Assembly (NCBI RefSeq): GCF_001552475.1
Contig: NZ_BCRG01000001.1
Coordinates: forward strand, 475,662 to 539,661
Length of the DNA stretch: 64,000 nucleotides
Direction of reading: 5' to 3'
Source: Microbacterium oleivorans NBRC 103075
Lineage (GTDB): Bacteria > Actinomycetota > Actinomycetes > Actinomycetales > Microbacteriaceae
The translations under genes were made by a program, and so were the position numbers. Below are positions 1-8,079 of this stretch, piece by piece (the stretch's first letter is position 1; each line of letters opens with the position of its first letter). The notes beneath the pieces were generated by a model. That model ran no database searches. It worked only from the letters and a program-made list of their open reading frames with translations, and was not told the DNA's origin.

Positions 1-2
1 CG

Positions 3-1046
3 GCGGCAGGCGAGGTCGTCGTGCGCGTCGGCGCTGTTGCGGTCAATCCGATCGACTGGGTCATCCAGGGCACCGGATCGGTCACCTACCGGTGGCTCCC
101 GACACCGGCCGTGCTCGGCTCGGACGTCGCCGGCGAGGTGGTCGCCATCGGCTCGGGGGTCACGCGGTTCCGGGTCGGCGATCGTGTCTTCGGTCTCGCC
201 ACAGGGACGGACCGTGGTCGCGACTCCCGGCGCGAGGGCGCGTTCCAGGAGTACACAACCCTCCTGGAGCACCTCACAGCCCCGACTCCGGCCGGTGTCA
301 CGGACGTGCAGGCAGCCGTCCTTCCCCTCGGCGTCTCCACCGCCGCGTGTGCGCTGTTCCAGCCCCGCCACCTCGGACTGACGGTCCGCGATCCCGCCGA
401 CACTCGTCCGCGCGAGCGCGGTGTCGTCGTCGTCTGGGGCGGGTCGACGAGCGTCGGGATGAACGCGATCCAACTCGCCCGCGCGGCCGGATACGACGTG
501 GTCAGCACGGCGTCGCCTCGCAATGCCGACCTCGTCAGGTCGCTCGGCGCCGATGTCGTCGTCGATCACGGTTCCGCGGGCGCCGTCGATGAGCTCGTGG
601 CAGGGATCGACGGTCGCCCCGTCGTCGGTGCCGTGGCCCTGGGTGAGACGTCGACGGCCGGATGCATCGAGGTGCTGCACCGAACCGGCGGATCGGTGCT
701 CGCGATGGCCAGCACGCCTGTCTCGCTCGCGGCGCTCGCCGGTCGGCGCCGACTCTTCCCCGCAATGGTGCCCGTGTTCGCGCGCCTGGGGCTGAAGACT
801 CTTCTGCTGAACGCTCGTGCGCGTCGGGCCGGCATCCGCGCCGCCTTCGTGTGGGGGACGAGCCTGCGCGACGACGAAGTCGGACGACGGTTGTGGGGGC
901 GGCTGCTGCCGGAATGGCTGGCGGACGGCACCGTCCGTCCCCTGCCCGAGGCGATCGTGGCCGGCGACGGGGTGGGCGCGATACAGGAAGCGCTGGATCG
1001 TCAGCGTGCGGGCGTCTCCGCGAGGAAGATCGTCGTCACGCTCTGA
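3..1046 (+). CDS. MDR-family zinc-independent oxidoreductase, 5'-truncated by window edge
   Basis: This is a medium-chain dehydrogenase/reductase, quinone-oxidoreductase or enoyl-reductase-like, using NAD(P)H in the cytoplasm. The frame is open to the left edge; the visible part begins with AAGEVVVRVGAVAVNPIDW, the conserved N-terminal MDR segment (GEVLVRV..NPID), so the real start lies outside the window. A GTG at 21 is a less likely start. The GroES-like domain (LGSDVAGEVVAIG) is followed by a Rossmann fold with VWGGSTSVGMNAIQLA and SLGADVVVDH, the cofactor-binding core. The cysteines and GHE motif of zinc alcohol dehydrogenases are absent, so it is probably zinc-free. The substrate cannot be told. 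Confidence 0.85.
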   Translation, partial: AAGEVVVRVGAVAVNPIDWVIQGTGSVTYRWLPTPAVLGSDVAGEVVAIGSGVTRFRVGDRVFGLATGTDRGRDSRREGAFQEYTTLLEHLTAPTPAGVTDVQAAVLPLGVSTAACALFQPRHLGLTVRDPADTRPRERGVVVVWGGSTSVGMNAIQLARAAGYDVVSTASPRNADLVRSLGADVVVDHGSAGAVDELVAGIDGRPVVGAVALGETSTAGCIEVLHRTGGSVLAMASTPVSLAALAGRRRLFPAMVPVFARLGLKTLLLNARARRAGIRAAFVWGTSLRDDEVGRRLWGRLLPEWLADGTVRPLPEAIVAGDGVGAIQEALDRQRAGVSARKIVVTL

Positions 1047-1070
1047 TCCCGTTCTCGTTCCGCCCTCTGC

Positions 1071-1283
1071 TCAGAGCTGTGCGCCGTCGTCGTCGCGGTC
1101 GTAGATGCCCTGATTGCGGCCCCGACGGGACTCGTAGGCGATGAGCCATCCGATCGAGATCGCGGCGGCCAGGACGAGCCCGACCCAGACGTTCTGCCAG
1201 ACGAGTCCGAACAGGATGCCGCCAGCGAACAGCAGAACCGTCCCGAGGATCCAGAAGCCGCGGCCTCGCCGTCGTTGCGCCAT
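1071..1283 (-). CDS. Small two-helix membrane protein, hypothetical
   Basis: This 70-residue protein has a basic N-terminus (MAQRRRGRG), two hydrophobic segments at about residues 10-27 and 30-48, and a charged, acidic C-terminal tail ending YDRDDDGAQL. I do not recognise a family. It is very likely real: a TAGGCT -10 box sits exactly 6 bp upstream of its ATG (1284-1295 on the minus strand), the leaderless arrangement used by many genes here. It lies convergent to the oxidoreductase and divergent from the hydrolase at 1352. Function unknown. Confidence 0.65.
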   Translation of the reverse strand: MAQRRRGRGFWILGTVLLFAGGILFGLVWQNVWVGLVLAAAISIGWLIAYESRRGRNQGIYDRDDDGAQL

Positions 1284-1351
1284 GCGGCCAGCCTACGGTT
1301 CTCGTCGCCCGGCGCTCGCGCATCGGGTCGCAGACCGTTACCGTGACGCGG

Positions 1352-2173
1352 ATGAGGCTCATCCGTCCGGAACTCACCGACCACGTCGTCCACGCCAGCG
1401 TCGAACGACCGGGAGCGGAGCGCCCGGTGCTCCTATGGCATCACGGCTCCCCGCAGACCGGCGCCGTCCTGTCACCCGTCGCCGCGATGGCGGATGCCGC
1501 GGGTCTCGACGTCGTCTCGATCGCGCGGCCGGCGTACGGGGGAGCGCCTCGTCTGCCTGAACGGTCGGTACGGGACGCAGCCGCACGGGCCGCCGAGGTG
1601 CTCGACATCCTCGACCTCCGGAACGTCGTGTCGGTGGGAGCCTCCGGCGGCGGACCCCATGCGCTCGGCGTCGCAGCGCTCTCACCCGAGCGCGTCGCCG
1701 GCGTCATCACCCTCGCGTCGATCGCCCCGTTCCGTCCCGGCGACGGGTCGTGGTTCTCCGGCATGGCCGATCCGTCCGGTCTTCGATCCGCCACCGCGGG
1801 GATCGCGTCGCGCACGGCTCATCTCGAGGTCGAGGAGTTTGATCCGACCAGTTTCGTCGACGCGGACTACCGTGCGCTCGAAGAGACGTGGGCCTCGCTG
1901 GGGGAGGACGTCGCGGCCTCGGCGCAGTGGGGGTTGGACGGATTGGTTGACGATGACGTCGCCTTCACCCGGCCCTGGGGTTTCGCGCTCGCCGACGTTG
2001 TCGCTCCGGTGATGGTCGTGCAGGGTGAGCTCGATCGTGTCGTCCCGCCATCGCATGCGGCTGCGATCGTTGACTGCATCGCTCGCGCGACGTTGCTGCG
2101 GATCCCCGACGCCGGACACATCGCGGTCCTCGACCATCTGTCGACGGCCCTCGCTGCGCTCCGCCGCGGCTGA
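1352..2173 (+). CDS. Alpha/beta-fold hydrolase
   Basis: This is a serine alpha/beta-hydrolase of about 273 residues. The oxyanion region LLWHHGSPQTG, the nucleophile elbow VGASGGGPHALG (Ser as nucleophile), the late acid region VVQGELDRVVPPSHA and the catalytic His in DAGHIAVLDH appear in canonical order. ATG at 1352 is chosen over GTG 1343 because the -10-like TACCGT at 1339-1344 overlaps the GTG and ends 7 bp before the ATG. The substrate is unknown; esterase or C-C hydrolase are both possible. The gene ends 2 bp from the convergent DNA glycosylase gene, their stops lying in a GCTGACGTCAGC palindrome. Confidence 0.88.
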   Translation: MRLIRPELTDHVVHASVERPGAERPVLLWHHGSPQTGAVLSPVAAMADAAGLDVVSIARPAYGGAPRLPERSVRDAAARAAEVLDILDLRNVVSVGASGGGPHALGVAALSPERVAGVITLASIAPFRPGDGSWFSGMADPSGLRSATAGIASRTAHLEVEEFDPTSFVDADYRALEETWASLGEDVAASAQWGLDGLVDDDVAFTRPWGFALADVVAPVMVVQGELDRVVPPSHAAAIVDCIARATLLRIPDAGHIAVLDHLSTALAALRRG

Positions 2174-2175
2174 CG

Positions 2176-3135
2176 TCAGCGGTTCCGGTGATCCTCGGGG
2201 GCGAGGCGGGGTCCGCGGCGGGGTTCGACCACGCCGCTCGCCCAGATGAGGCGGATGACCCGCTGCCGCTGCCCTTTCCACGGCTCGAGCAGCTCCCGCA
2301 TCCCGTCGTCGTCGACGCGTGAGCCGGTCAGCGCGTAGCCGACCTGATGGGCGACGTGATAGTCGCCGAAACTGACGGCGTCAGGGTCGCCGAACGCGCG
2401 GATGCGGGCCTCTGCGCTCGTCCAGATGCCCACGCCCGGCAGGCTCATGAAGACCCGATCACGGTCGTCCCCCGTCGTGGCAGCTGCGGCGGCACGCTCG
2501 ATCGAGGCGCGTCGGCGTGCGGCGTCGACGATCGTGCGGGACTGCGGCGGTTCGAGGCCGGCACGGTGCCACGACCAGCTCGGGATCATGCGCCAGTCGG
2601 CCGGCGGCGCGTACATAGGGCGCGGGGTCGGTCCGGGCGCGGCGTCGCCGTAGTGGGTCAGGATCCAGCGCCATGCCCCGAAGGCCTGGAGCCCCGTGAC
2701 CTTCTGCTCGAAGACGCCGCTGACGAGCGCGTCGAAGACGAGGTCGGTCGCCCCGATCCGCAGATCGGGCCTCCTCCGGTGCACGTCTTCGATGAGCGGA
2801 TGCCGAGACGCATCGAACTCGGCGGGGTCGTCGTCCGCGCCGCACAGGCGCGGCAGCTGATCCAGGGTCCACGCCGCACCGGGGCCCCACGCGGCTGCTC
2901 GAACCGTCCGCAGTCCGGGGCGGATCGCGATCGTCGCGACGCCCTCGGGGGTGCGGACCGCCCGCCAGATGACGCCGTCCACGGTCGTCTGCGACGGGTC
3001 GTGCGCTCCGCGCTGTTGATAGCGGATCGCGCCCGCCACGTCGGTCGGGACCTTCGGACGGTACTCCGCCTCGAGCGGCTTGAGATGCGGGGACGGCGAC
3101 GGATGCGGCATCCGTTCACGCAGTCCCGACCTCAT
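2176..3135 (-). CDS. DNA-3-methyladenine glycosylase 2 (AlkA-type, HhH-GPD)
   Basis: This is a base-excision repair glycosylase that would remove alkylated purines from DNA. The 319-residue protein carries the HhH-GPD signature near residues 225-265: SLPGVGIWTSAEA (helix-hairpin-helix) followed by VSFGDYHVAH, whose Asp aligns with the catalytic Asp of AlkA. The N-terminal half has the AlkA-like IRPGLRTVRAAAWGPGA region. No Fe-S cysteine cluster is visible, which argues against EndoIII/MutY types. The ATG is preceded by TAGGGT with a 6-bp spacer, a leaderless-type promoter. It stands alone rather than in an ada/alkB operon. Confidence 0.88.
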   Translation of the reverse strand: MRSGLRERMPHPSPSPHLKPLEAEYRPKVPTDVAGAIRYQQRGAHDPSQTTVDGVIWRAVRTPEGVATIAIRPGLRTVRAAAWGPGAAWTLDQLPRLCGADDDPAEFDASRHPLIEDVHRRRPDLRIGATDLVFDALVSGVFEQKVTGLQAFGAWRWILTHYGDAAPGPTPRPMYAPPADWRMIPSWSWHRAGLEPPQSRTIVDAARRRASIERAAAAATTGDDRDRVFMSLPGVGIWTSAEARIRAFGDPDAVSFGDYHVAHQVGYALTGSRVDDDGMRELLEPWKGQRQRVIRLIWASGVVEPRRGPRLAPEDHRNR

Positions 3136-3172
3136 GCCGACACCCTACGTCCGGGCGCCGACAGCGGCCTGG

Positions 3173-3892
3173 TCAGAAGCGGTCGGGCGAGGGGGTGCCG
3201 TGGCCGTAGCGGATGACGACGTCGGCATGCCGGTCGAACCGGTACCCGATGCCGCGGACCGTCCGGACGATGTCCTCATAGCGGCCGAGCTTCGATCGCA
3301 GGCGGCGGACGTGCACGTCGATCGTCCGCTCGCCCGGAGCGTCGTCGCCGTCGGCGTGGCTCCACAGGGAGGAGACGAGTTCGGTGCGCTCGATCGTCTG
3401 ACCCTCGCGCAGCACGAGATACTGCAGGAGTTCGAACTCCTTGAACGTGAGCGCGGCGCTCTCGCCGTCGATGTGCACGCGGCGGCGGGAGATGTCGATC
3501 GTGACGCCACCGGGGACGTGCTCGTCGAGCGGCTCCTCGGGCTTGGTGCGGGCGACGGCGGCCGGCTCGTGAAGGGCCAGACGGACGACGTCCACATCGC
3601 GACCGCCGGCGCCGACGGGAGCGAGGGCGACAGTCGCGTGAGTCTCGGCGGAGGGGGCGAGATCGGCGATCGTGCGACGCAGTGCATCGACGATGACGGA
3701 GAGGCTGACGCCGTCAGCGGCGGCCTTCAGCTCGTCGAGGCCGACGTAGAGGGCGAAGCCGCGGGGTGCGGTCCCTGCCGGAAGGCCCGAGGCGGCCGGG
3801 CGAGGTGCGGCGGCCGGGGCGGGCGGGATGTCCTCGACGGCGCGGAGGTGACGGGGGGCGGCGGGTGCGGAGAGGAGAGCGGAGGTCGACAT
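3173..3892 (-). CDS. OmpR-type winged-helix DNA-binding protein without receiver domain
   Basis: This 239-residue transcription regulator has an OmpR/PhoB-type wHTH at about residues 128-230: LTFKEFELLQYLVL, the ERTIDVHVRRLRSKLG recognition-helix region and VRTVRGIGYRFD. The N-terminal 125 residues are Ala/Pro-rich and do not show the Asp and Lys landmarks of a response-regulator receiver, so phosphorelay control is unlikely. The ATG at 3892 is favoured over upstream in-frame codons by an AAGGA ribosome site 9 bp before it. A strong leftward promoter lies about 290 bp upstream (4187-4216). Targets are unknown. Confidence 0.82.
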   Translation of the reverse strand: MSTSALLSAPAAPRHLRAVEDIPPAPAAAPRPAASGLPAGTAPRGFALYVGLDELKAAADGVSLSVIVDALRRTIADLAPSAETHATVALAPVGAGGRDVDVVRLALHEPAAVARTKPEEPLDEHVPGGVTIDISRRRVHIDGESAALTFKEFELLQYLVLREGQTIERTELVSSLWSHADGDDAPGERTIDVHVRRLRSKLGRYEDIVRTVRGIGYRFDRHADVVIRYGHGTPSPDRF

Positions 3893-4113
3893 GGCGATGT
3901 CCTTCAGAGGGGGAACCCGGGTGCGGTAGCGGGTTCGGGAGTGTTGCGCGGATGGCCTCACTGGGGCCGATGTGCGAGACGCCCGGCATCCGCGTTGTGG
4001 GCGGAGGAGCCGGAGCCTCGGGGGTCTGACGACGCCGTGTTCAGAAACGGCGGCGCGACCCGGCGGGGATCACCGTGTCAGCGACACATTCGGCAACACA
4101 TGACTGCACGCTG

Positions 4114-4129
4114 CGGCATCATGATGCCG
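4114..4129. repeat. Perfect 16-bp palindrome in the 3893-4316 intergenic region
   Basis: CGGCATCATGATGCCG is its own reverse complement. It lies inside the predicted leader downstream of the leftward promoter at 4187-4216, so it could be a protein operator or an RNA hairpin. A second, shorter dyad, GTGTC-AGC-GACAC, sits at 4075-4087. The palindrome contains the common GATGCCG word of this genome in both orientations, so chance is a real possibility. Apart from this and the promoters at its right end, I see nothing in the 424-bp gap. Confidence 0.4.
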
Positions 4130-4186
4130 GCAGTTCCGTTCGCCTCCCGGGCGGACAGAGTGCGTGCGAGTTCAGTCATGTGGCTG

Positions 4187-4216
4187 ATTATGACGAACCG
4201 CGTCGGGATGTGTCAA
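4187..4216 (-). promoter_or_regulatory. Sigma70-like promoter reading left, with long leader
   Basis: On the minus strand, a perfect TTGACA (4211-4216) is separated by 18 bp from CATAAT (4187-4192, 5 of 6 to TATAAT). This is the best -35/-10 pair I see in the window. Transcription would start near 4180 and reach the winged-helix gene at 3892 after a leader of about 290 nt. It could alternatively drive a separate small RNA. No other gene fits in 3893-4316. Confidence 0.6.
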
Positions 4217-4316
4217 ACCGCCCCGGCGTGGCGCGGTCTGCATGACGGAATGTGACAGATTGCTCAACTCGCACCCGATCGTCCGGCTCCACACGTGATC
4301 GGCGTAGCGTGAACGC

Positions 4317-4616
4317 ATGAGCGACCTGATCTTCACCGACGAGAAGGATGCTGCGCGGTACACGCTGCACCGCGGCAAGGACCTCGTCAGTGTCCTCGAT
4401 TACAACGACGACGGCCGGACCGTCGCCCTGACGCGGGCGTACACGATCCCGACCTTTCGCGGATCGGGCTACGCCGGGGAGCTCGTGAAGCGGGCGGTGT
4501 CCGACCTCGAGCGTCGCGGTGACCGTCGCGTCATCCCGGTCTGCTGGTACGTCGCCGACTGGTTCGAGGCGAACCCCGGTCACGAGGCGCTGCTGCAGGA
4601 GCGCCGGACTGCCTGA
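4317..4616 (+). CDS. GNAT-like N-acetyltransferase, short YidJ/Acetyltransf_CG type
   Basis: This 99-residue single-domain protein belongs to the minimal GCN5-related acetyltransferases. Visible landmarks are the beta-strand DLVSVLDYNDDGRTVALTRAYTIPTFRGSGYAGELVKRAV, where RGSGYAG is the acetyl-CoA pyrophosphate loop (R/Q-x-x-G-x-G/A), and the C-terminal VIPVCWYVADWFEANP. Such proteins are about 90-110 residues and mostly of unknown substrate. TAGCGT lies exactly 6 bp before the ATG, suggesting leaderless transcription. It converges on the next gene 4 bp away. Confidence 0.85.
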   Translation: MSDLIFTDEKDAARYTLHRGKDLVSVLDYNDDGRTVALTRAYTIPTFRGSGYAGELVKRAVSDLERRGDRRVIPVCWYVADWFEANPGHEALLQERRTA

Positions 4617-4626
4617 GCGCTCAGGC
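4611..4626. terminator. Stop-codon palindrome between convergent genes
   Basis: GCCTGAGCGCTCAGGC is a perfect 16-bp palindrome. It contains the TGA of the acetyltransferase gene (4614-4616) and the reverse TGA of the next gene (4621-4623). As RNA it folds to a 6-bp stem with a GCGC loop on either strand. There is no T-tract, so terminator activity is inferred only. Confidence 0.35.
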
Positions 4627-4953
4627 TTCGCCGGGGCGCGGATCGCGGATCCGCCACCCCAGGTTCTCCAGCGCGCCCTTCAGGCGATCAGCCGCCGCGC
4701 GGGCGACCTCCGTCGACTCGTCGGAGCAGACGTCGATCGCGAGCGGAGGGGGATCGGCGAACTTCGGGATCTGCACCTCGGCCCACGCACCGGGCGACAG
4801 GCTCACCCGCGGGTAGGCGGTGCGGGCGTGCTCGACCGTGCCGTCGCAGGCGAAGGCGATCGTTTCGAGCGCATCGGGCTTCGTGATCGGAAGGTCCACG
4901 ACGAGGGTGACCACGAAGGGCCCACCCGCAGTGTCACGGCCGTGTCCCGGCAT
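4621..4953 (-). CDS. Hypothetical protein, 110 residues
   Basis: I recognise no family. The protein is soluble with an alternating hydrophobic beginning (PFVVTLVVDLPI), a central PRVSLSPGAWAEVQIPKF stretch and a helical C-terminal part (EVARAAADRLKGALENLGWRIRD). The length and periodicity suggest a small alpha/beta domain. A GGGGA ribosome site sits upstream of the ATG. It is convergent with the GNAT gene. Codon use and third-position GC match its neighbours, so it is probably a real, vertically held gene. Confidence 0.6.
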   Translation of the reverse strand: MPGHGRDTAGGPFVVTLVVDLPITKPDALETIAFACDGTVEHARTAYPRVSLSPGAWAEVQIPKFADPPPLAIDVCSDESTEVARAAADRLKGALENLGWRIRDPRPGEA

Positions 4954-5077
4954 CCGGTCCCCTTTCGATGCGCGTGCGTGTGTCTTCGTAGCCGCCCCGG
5001 AGCGATGCGGTCAAGCCCGTCGCCGTGCGGCGCGTACGCGCCCACGATGAGGCGAAGACGATCACAAGGAGACTGCC

Positions 5078-5347
5078 ATGGATCACGACCACGCGGACGC
5101 GGAAGACAAGACGATCGAGGGCGCACCTGCCGGCGGATGGTCGACGGAGGGCAGCCCCGACGGTGCCGCCTCCGGCGCAGTGACGAACGAACAGAAAGAA
5201 GCCGAGGATGCCGCTGACCGCGGCCGCGGCGAGGGGGCTCCCATGCCGGAGCCCGCATCCGACCCGTTCGTCGAGAGCGCCGAGATCCAGCAGGGGCTCG
5301 ACCCCGATGTGCTCACCGACGAGCAGGCGGATCGCCGCGGGGAGTGA
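5078..5347 (+). CDS. Small acidic, probably disordered protein, hypothetical
   Basis: This 89-residue protein is strongly acidic and rich in Asp, Glu, Ala, Gly and Pro with almost no hydrophobic core, so it is probably intrinsically disordered. It starts MDHDHADAEDKTIEG and ends DEQADRRGE. A clear AAGGAG ribosome site 8 bp before the ATG supports translation. No family is recognised. It could be a stress-related or chaperone-like disordered protein, but the sequence alone does not show this. Confidence 0.6.
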   Translation: MDHDHADAEDKTIEGAPAGGWSTEGSPDGAASGAVTNEQKEAEDAADRGRGEGAPMPEPASDPFVESAEIQQGLDPDVLTDEQADRRGE

Positions 5348-5393
5348 ACTCGCCCGCCTCTCCGTGCCAGGAGGCCGGTAACGTGGGACGGTC

Positions 5394-6875
5394 ATGACAT
5401 CGCCTGTAACCGCCAGCATCCCCCTGTCCTCATCGCAGCGCTGGCGGGCTTTCTGGGTATGCGTGTCGGTCGCGGCGTTCACGATCCTCGACCTCAGCAA
5501 GGTCAACGTCGGTCTGCCGGCGATCGAAGAGTCGCTCGGAGCGACTTCGACCCAGCTGCAGCTCGTCGTCTCGGGATACATCCTGACGTTCGGTCTCGCT
5601 CTCGTGCCGTTCGGCCGACTCGGCGATCAGCGTTCGCGCAAGACCCTCTTCGTCATCGGGCTCAGCCTGTTCACCGTCATGAGCGCGGTGTGCGCGCTCG
5701 CGCCGACCATCGAGATCCTGCTCGCAGCGCGCATCGTGCAGGGCATCGCCGCCGGCATCCAGATGCCCCAGGTCATGGGCACGATCCAGCAGCTGTTCAC
5801 CGGTAAGGAGCGCGGGCGGGCCTTCGGCCTGTTCGGCGCGACGATCGGTATCGCGACCGCCTTCGGCCCCACGCTCGGCGGACTCATGATCGCCGTCGGC
5901 GGCAAGACTGACGGGTGGCGGGGCATCTTCTGGTTCAACGTGCCGCTCTGCTTGCTCGTCCTCGCCGGCGTCATCTGGCTCCTGCCGCAGACCCGAAAGG
6001 CGAGCGGCCGTCCGCTGCAGCTCGACCCCGTCGGCATCGTGCTGTTCGCGCTCATGATCATGTCGCTCATGTGGCCGTTCCTGTTCACGACCGGTTCCCC
6101 CGACGACGACCCGAACCGCTGGTGGCTGCTCATCGTCTTCGTGCTGTTCGCGGCGGCATTCTTCTGGTGGGAGAGGCGGTATGCGGCATCCGGTCGTCAA
6201 CCGCTCATCCCGTTCCGGATGTTCCGCATCCCGTCGTTCCGCAACGGGACGTTCGTCGTGGTGGCGTACTTCACAGCGATCCCGCCGATGTTCCTGTTGG
6301 GGACGCTGTTCCTGCAGGTCGGCGTCGGCCTCGAGCCGGTGTTCGCGGGCATGGTCTCGATCGGTTTCGCGGTCGCGAGCGCCGTCACGTCGTACTACGG
6401 CGGCCTGCTGGTCGCCCGGTTCGGCCGCCAACTCGTGACGATCGGGCTCGCCACTGTGCTCGTCAGCGTCGTCGCACTGACGATCGTGACCTACACGATG
6501 CCCCCCGAGACCGTCGCCTACGGCATGGCCGCCGCGCTCCTCGTCGCTGGTGCCGGCGGTGGATTCGTCGTCTCGCCGAATCAGACGCTCACGCTCTCCG
6601 AGATCGCCGTCCGGGAGGGTGGTCTCGCCGGTTCGGTCGGCCAGCTCGGTCAGCGCGTCGGCACCGCGGTGGGCACCGCGGTCGGTCTGTCGCTGTTCTA
6701 CTCGACGATCTACCGCGAATCGGATGCCGGACTCGAGTCGCTCGCGATCTTCCACGACGCGTACGCCTACGGGATGATCGCCGTCGGTGTCTTCCTGGCG
6801 CTTGCGACCCTCGTCTCGGTCGTCGACCTGGTCGCCCTCCGGCGCCGCGGCGTCACATCGGCCATCTCGGAGTGA
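5394..6875 (+). CDS. MFS transporter, DHA2 (EmrB/QacA) family
   Basis: This is a proton-driven drug or metabolite exporter in the cytoplasmic membrane. It has 493 residues and about 14 hydrophobic segments, the DHA2 length and count. Near the N-terminus are ILDLSKVNVGLPAIEESLG (helix 1, family-typical position of the D/V-N-V-A-L-P motif), the motif-A loop GRLGDQRSRKTLF and motif C in helix 5 (GATIGIATAFGPTLGG). An ATG at 5394 follows TAACGT by 9 bp. It ends 55 bp before sbcD. The substrate is unknown. Confidence 0.9.
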   Translation: MTSPVTASIPLSSSQRWRAFWVCVSVAAFTILDLSKVNVGLPAIEESLGATSTQLQLVVSGYILTFGLALVPFGRLGDQRSRKTLFVIGLSLFTVMSAVCALAPTIEILLAARIVQGIAAGIQMPQVMGTIQQLFTGKERGRAFGLFGATIGIATAFGPTLGGLMIAVGGKTDGWRGIFWFNVPLCLLVLAGVIWLLPQTRKASGRPLQLDPVGIVLFALMIMSLMWPFLFTTGSPDDDPNRWWLLIVFVLFAAAFFWWERRYAASGRQPLIPFRMFRIPSFRNGTFVVVAYFTAIPPMFLLGTLFLQVGVGLEPVFAGMVSIGFAVASAVTSYYGGLLVARFGRQLVTIGLATVLVSVVALTIVTYTMPPETVAYGMAAALLVAGAGGGFVVSPNQTLTLSEIAVREGGLAGSVGQLGQRVGTAVGTAVGLSLFYSTIYRESDAGLESLAIFHDAYAYGMIAVGVFLALATLVSVVDLVALRRRGVTSAISE

Positions 6876-6930
6876 CCCCGCCCCGGCACGCCTGGACGGC
6901 GATGTCGGAGCCTCGATCTACCGTGTGAGC

Positions 6931-8079
6931 ATGCGCATCCTGCACACCTCCGACTGGCACATCGGGCGGACCTTCCACGGTCACTCCACGCTCGAGGCCC
7001 TCCGCGGTGTGCTCGATGAACTGATTGTGCAGGTGCGGGAGCACGAGGTCGACGTGGTGATCGTCGCGGGCGACGTCTTCGACTCCGCGACCCCCGCCGC
7101 GTCCTGCTACACGCTCCTCTCCGACACGCTCCGCGGCATCGCCGACACCGGCGCACGCGTCGTCGTCACGAGCGGCAACCACGACTCCGCGGCGCGGCTG
7201 GGCTTCCAGGCCGGGCTGCTGCGCGACGGCATCCACGTCCTGACCGACCCGGATGCCGTGGGCGCACCTCTCACGATCGACGACGCCCACGGGCCGGTCC
7301 ACTTCTACGGCATCCCGTACCTCGAGCCCGCGCTCCTCCGGCACAAGTGGGAGGGCGTGCGGACGCAGGCCGCGGTCCTGGGCCGCGCGATGGACCTCGT
7401 CCGGAGTGACCTCGCCGCCCGCGGTGGCCGCTCGGTCGCGATCGCGCACTGCTTCGCGGCCGGCGTCGAGCCGACGCCGCACCTCGAGCGCGACATCCAG
7501 CAGGGCGGTCTCGACGTCGTGCCGCTCGCCACCTTCGCGGGCGTCGACTACACGGCGCTCGGGCACATCCACGGCCGGCAGACGCTCGCAGAGGGCGTGC
7601 GCTACGCCGGGGCTCCCCTCCACTACAGCTTCGGCGAGGGGGCGAAGCCGCGCGGGTCGTGGCTCGTCGACCTCGACGCCGACGGGCTCGCCGAGGTGCA
7701 GTGGCTCGATCTGCCGGTGCCGCGTCGGCTCGTGACCCTGCGCGGCCCGTTCGCGGACATCCTCGCCGATGAGGCGCTCGCCGTGAACGAAGACGCCTGG
7801 GTCTGCGTCGAGTACACCGACGCCCTTCCTGAGGCCGACCCGCTCCGGCGGCTGCAGCAGCGGTTCCCGTTCTGCGCGAAGGTCGTACATGCCCCCGCTG
7901 CGGTCCGCTCGGGGGAGCGGCGCAGTTACGTCGAGCGTGTCCGCGCGGCGCGGAGCGACCGCGAACTCGTCGAGGCGTTCCTCTCGCACGTGCGTGACGG
8001 GCAGGGGGCGACGGAGCGCGAGGGCGAGATCCTCGACGACCTCCTCGACGAGCGTGTTCGCCAGGAGGCGATGGCGTGA
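6931..8079 (+). CDS. sbcD: Exonuclease subunit SbcD (Mre11-like)
   Basis: This is the nuclease subunit of the SbcCD complex, which opens hairpins and trims protein-blocked DNA ends with Mn2+. The 382-residue protein shows all calcineurin-like phosphoesterase motifs: TSDWHIG at the N-terminus, GDVFDS, SGNHDS and GHIHGRQ. The ATG at 6931 is chosen because MRILHTSDWHIG is the family N-terminus and TACCGT lies 6 bp upstream, a leaderless promoter. Upstream in-frame codons overlap the MFS gene and encode unrelated sequence. Its stop overlaps the GTG of sbcC (GTGA), so the two are translationally coupled. Confidence 0.96.
   Translation: MRILHTSDWHIGRTFHGHSTLEALRGVLDELIVQVREHEVDVVIVAGDVFDSATPAASCYTLLSDTLRGIADTGARVVVTSGNHDSAARLGFQAGLLRDGIHVLTDPDAVGAPLTIDDAHGPVHFYGIPYLEPALLRHKWEGVRTQAAVLGRAMDLVRSDLAARGGRSVAIAHCFAAGVEPTPHLERDIQQGGLDVVPLATFAGVDYTALGHIHGRQTLAEGVRYAGAPLHYSFGEGAKPRGSWLVDLDADGLAEVQWLDLPVPRRLVTLRGPFADILADEALAVNEDAWVCVEYTDALPEADPLRRLQQRFPFCAKVVHAPAAVRSGERRSYVERVRAARSDRELVEAFLSHVRDGQGATEREGEILDDLLDERVRQEAMA

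Noticed and set aside
3080..4255. Long + strand open frame of 391 codons
   Set aside because: It runs antisense to the winged-helix gene and its leader. High GC gives long open frames on the other strand. The minus-strand frame has the recognisable domain.
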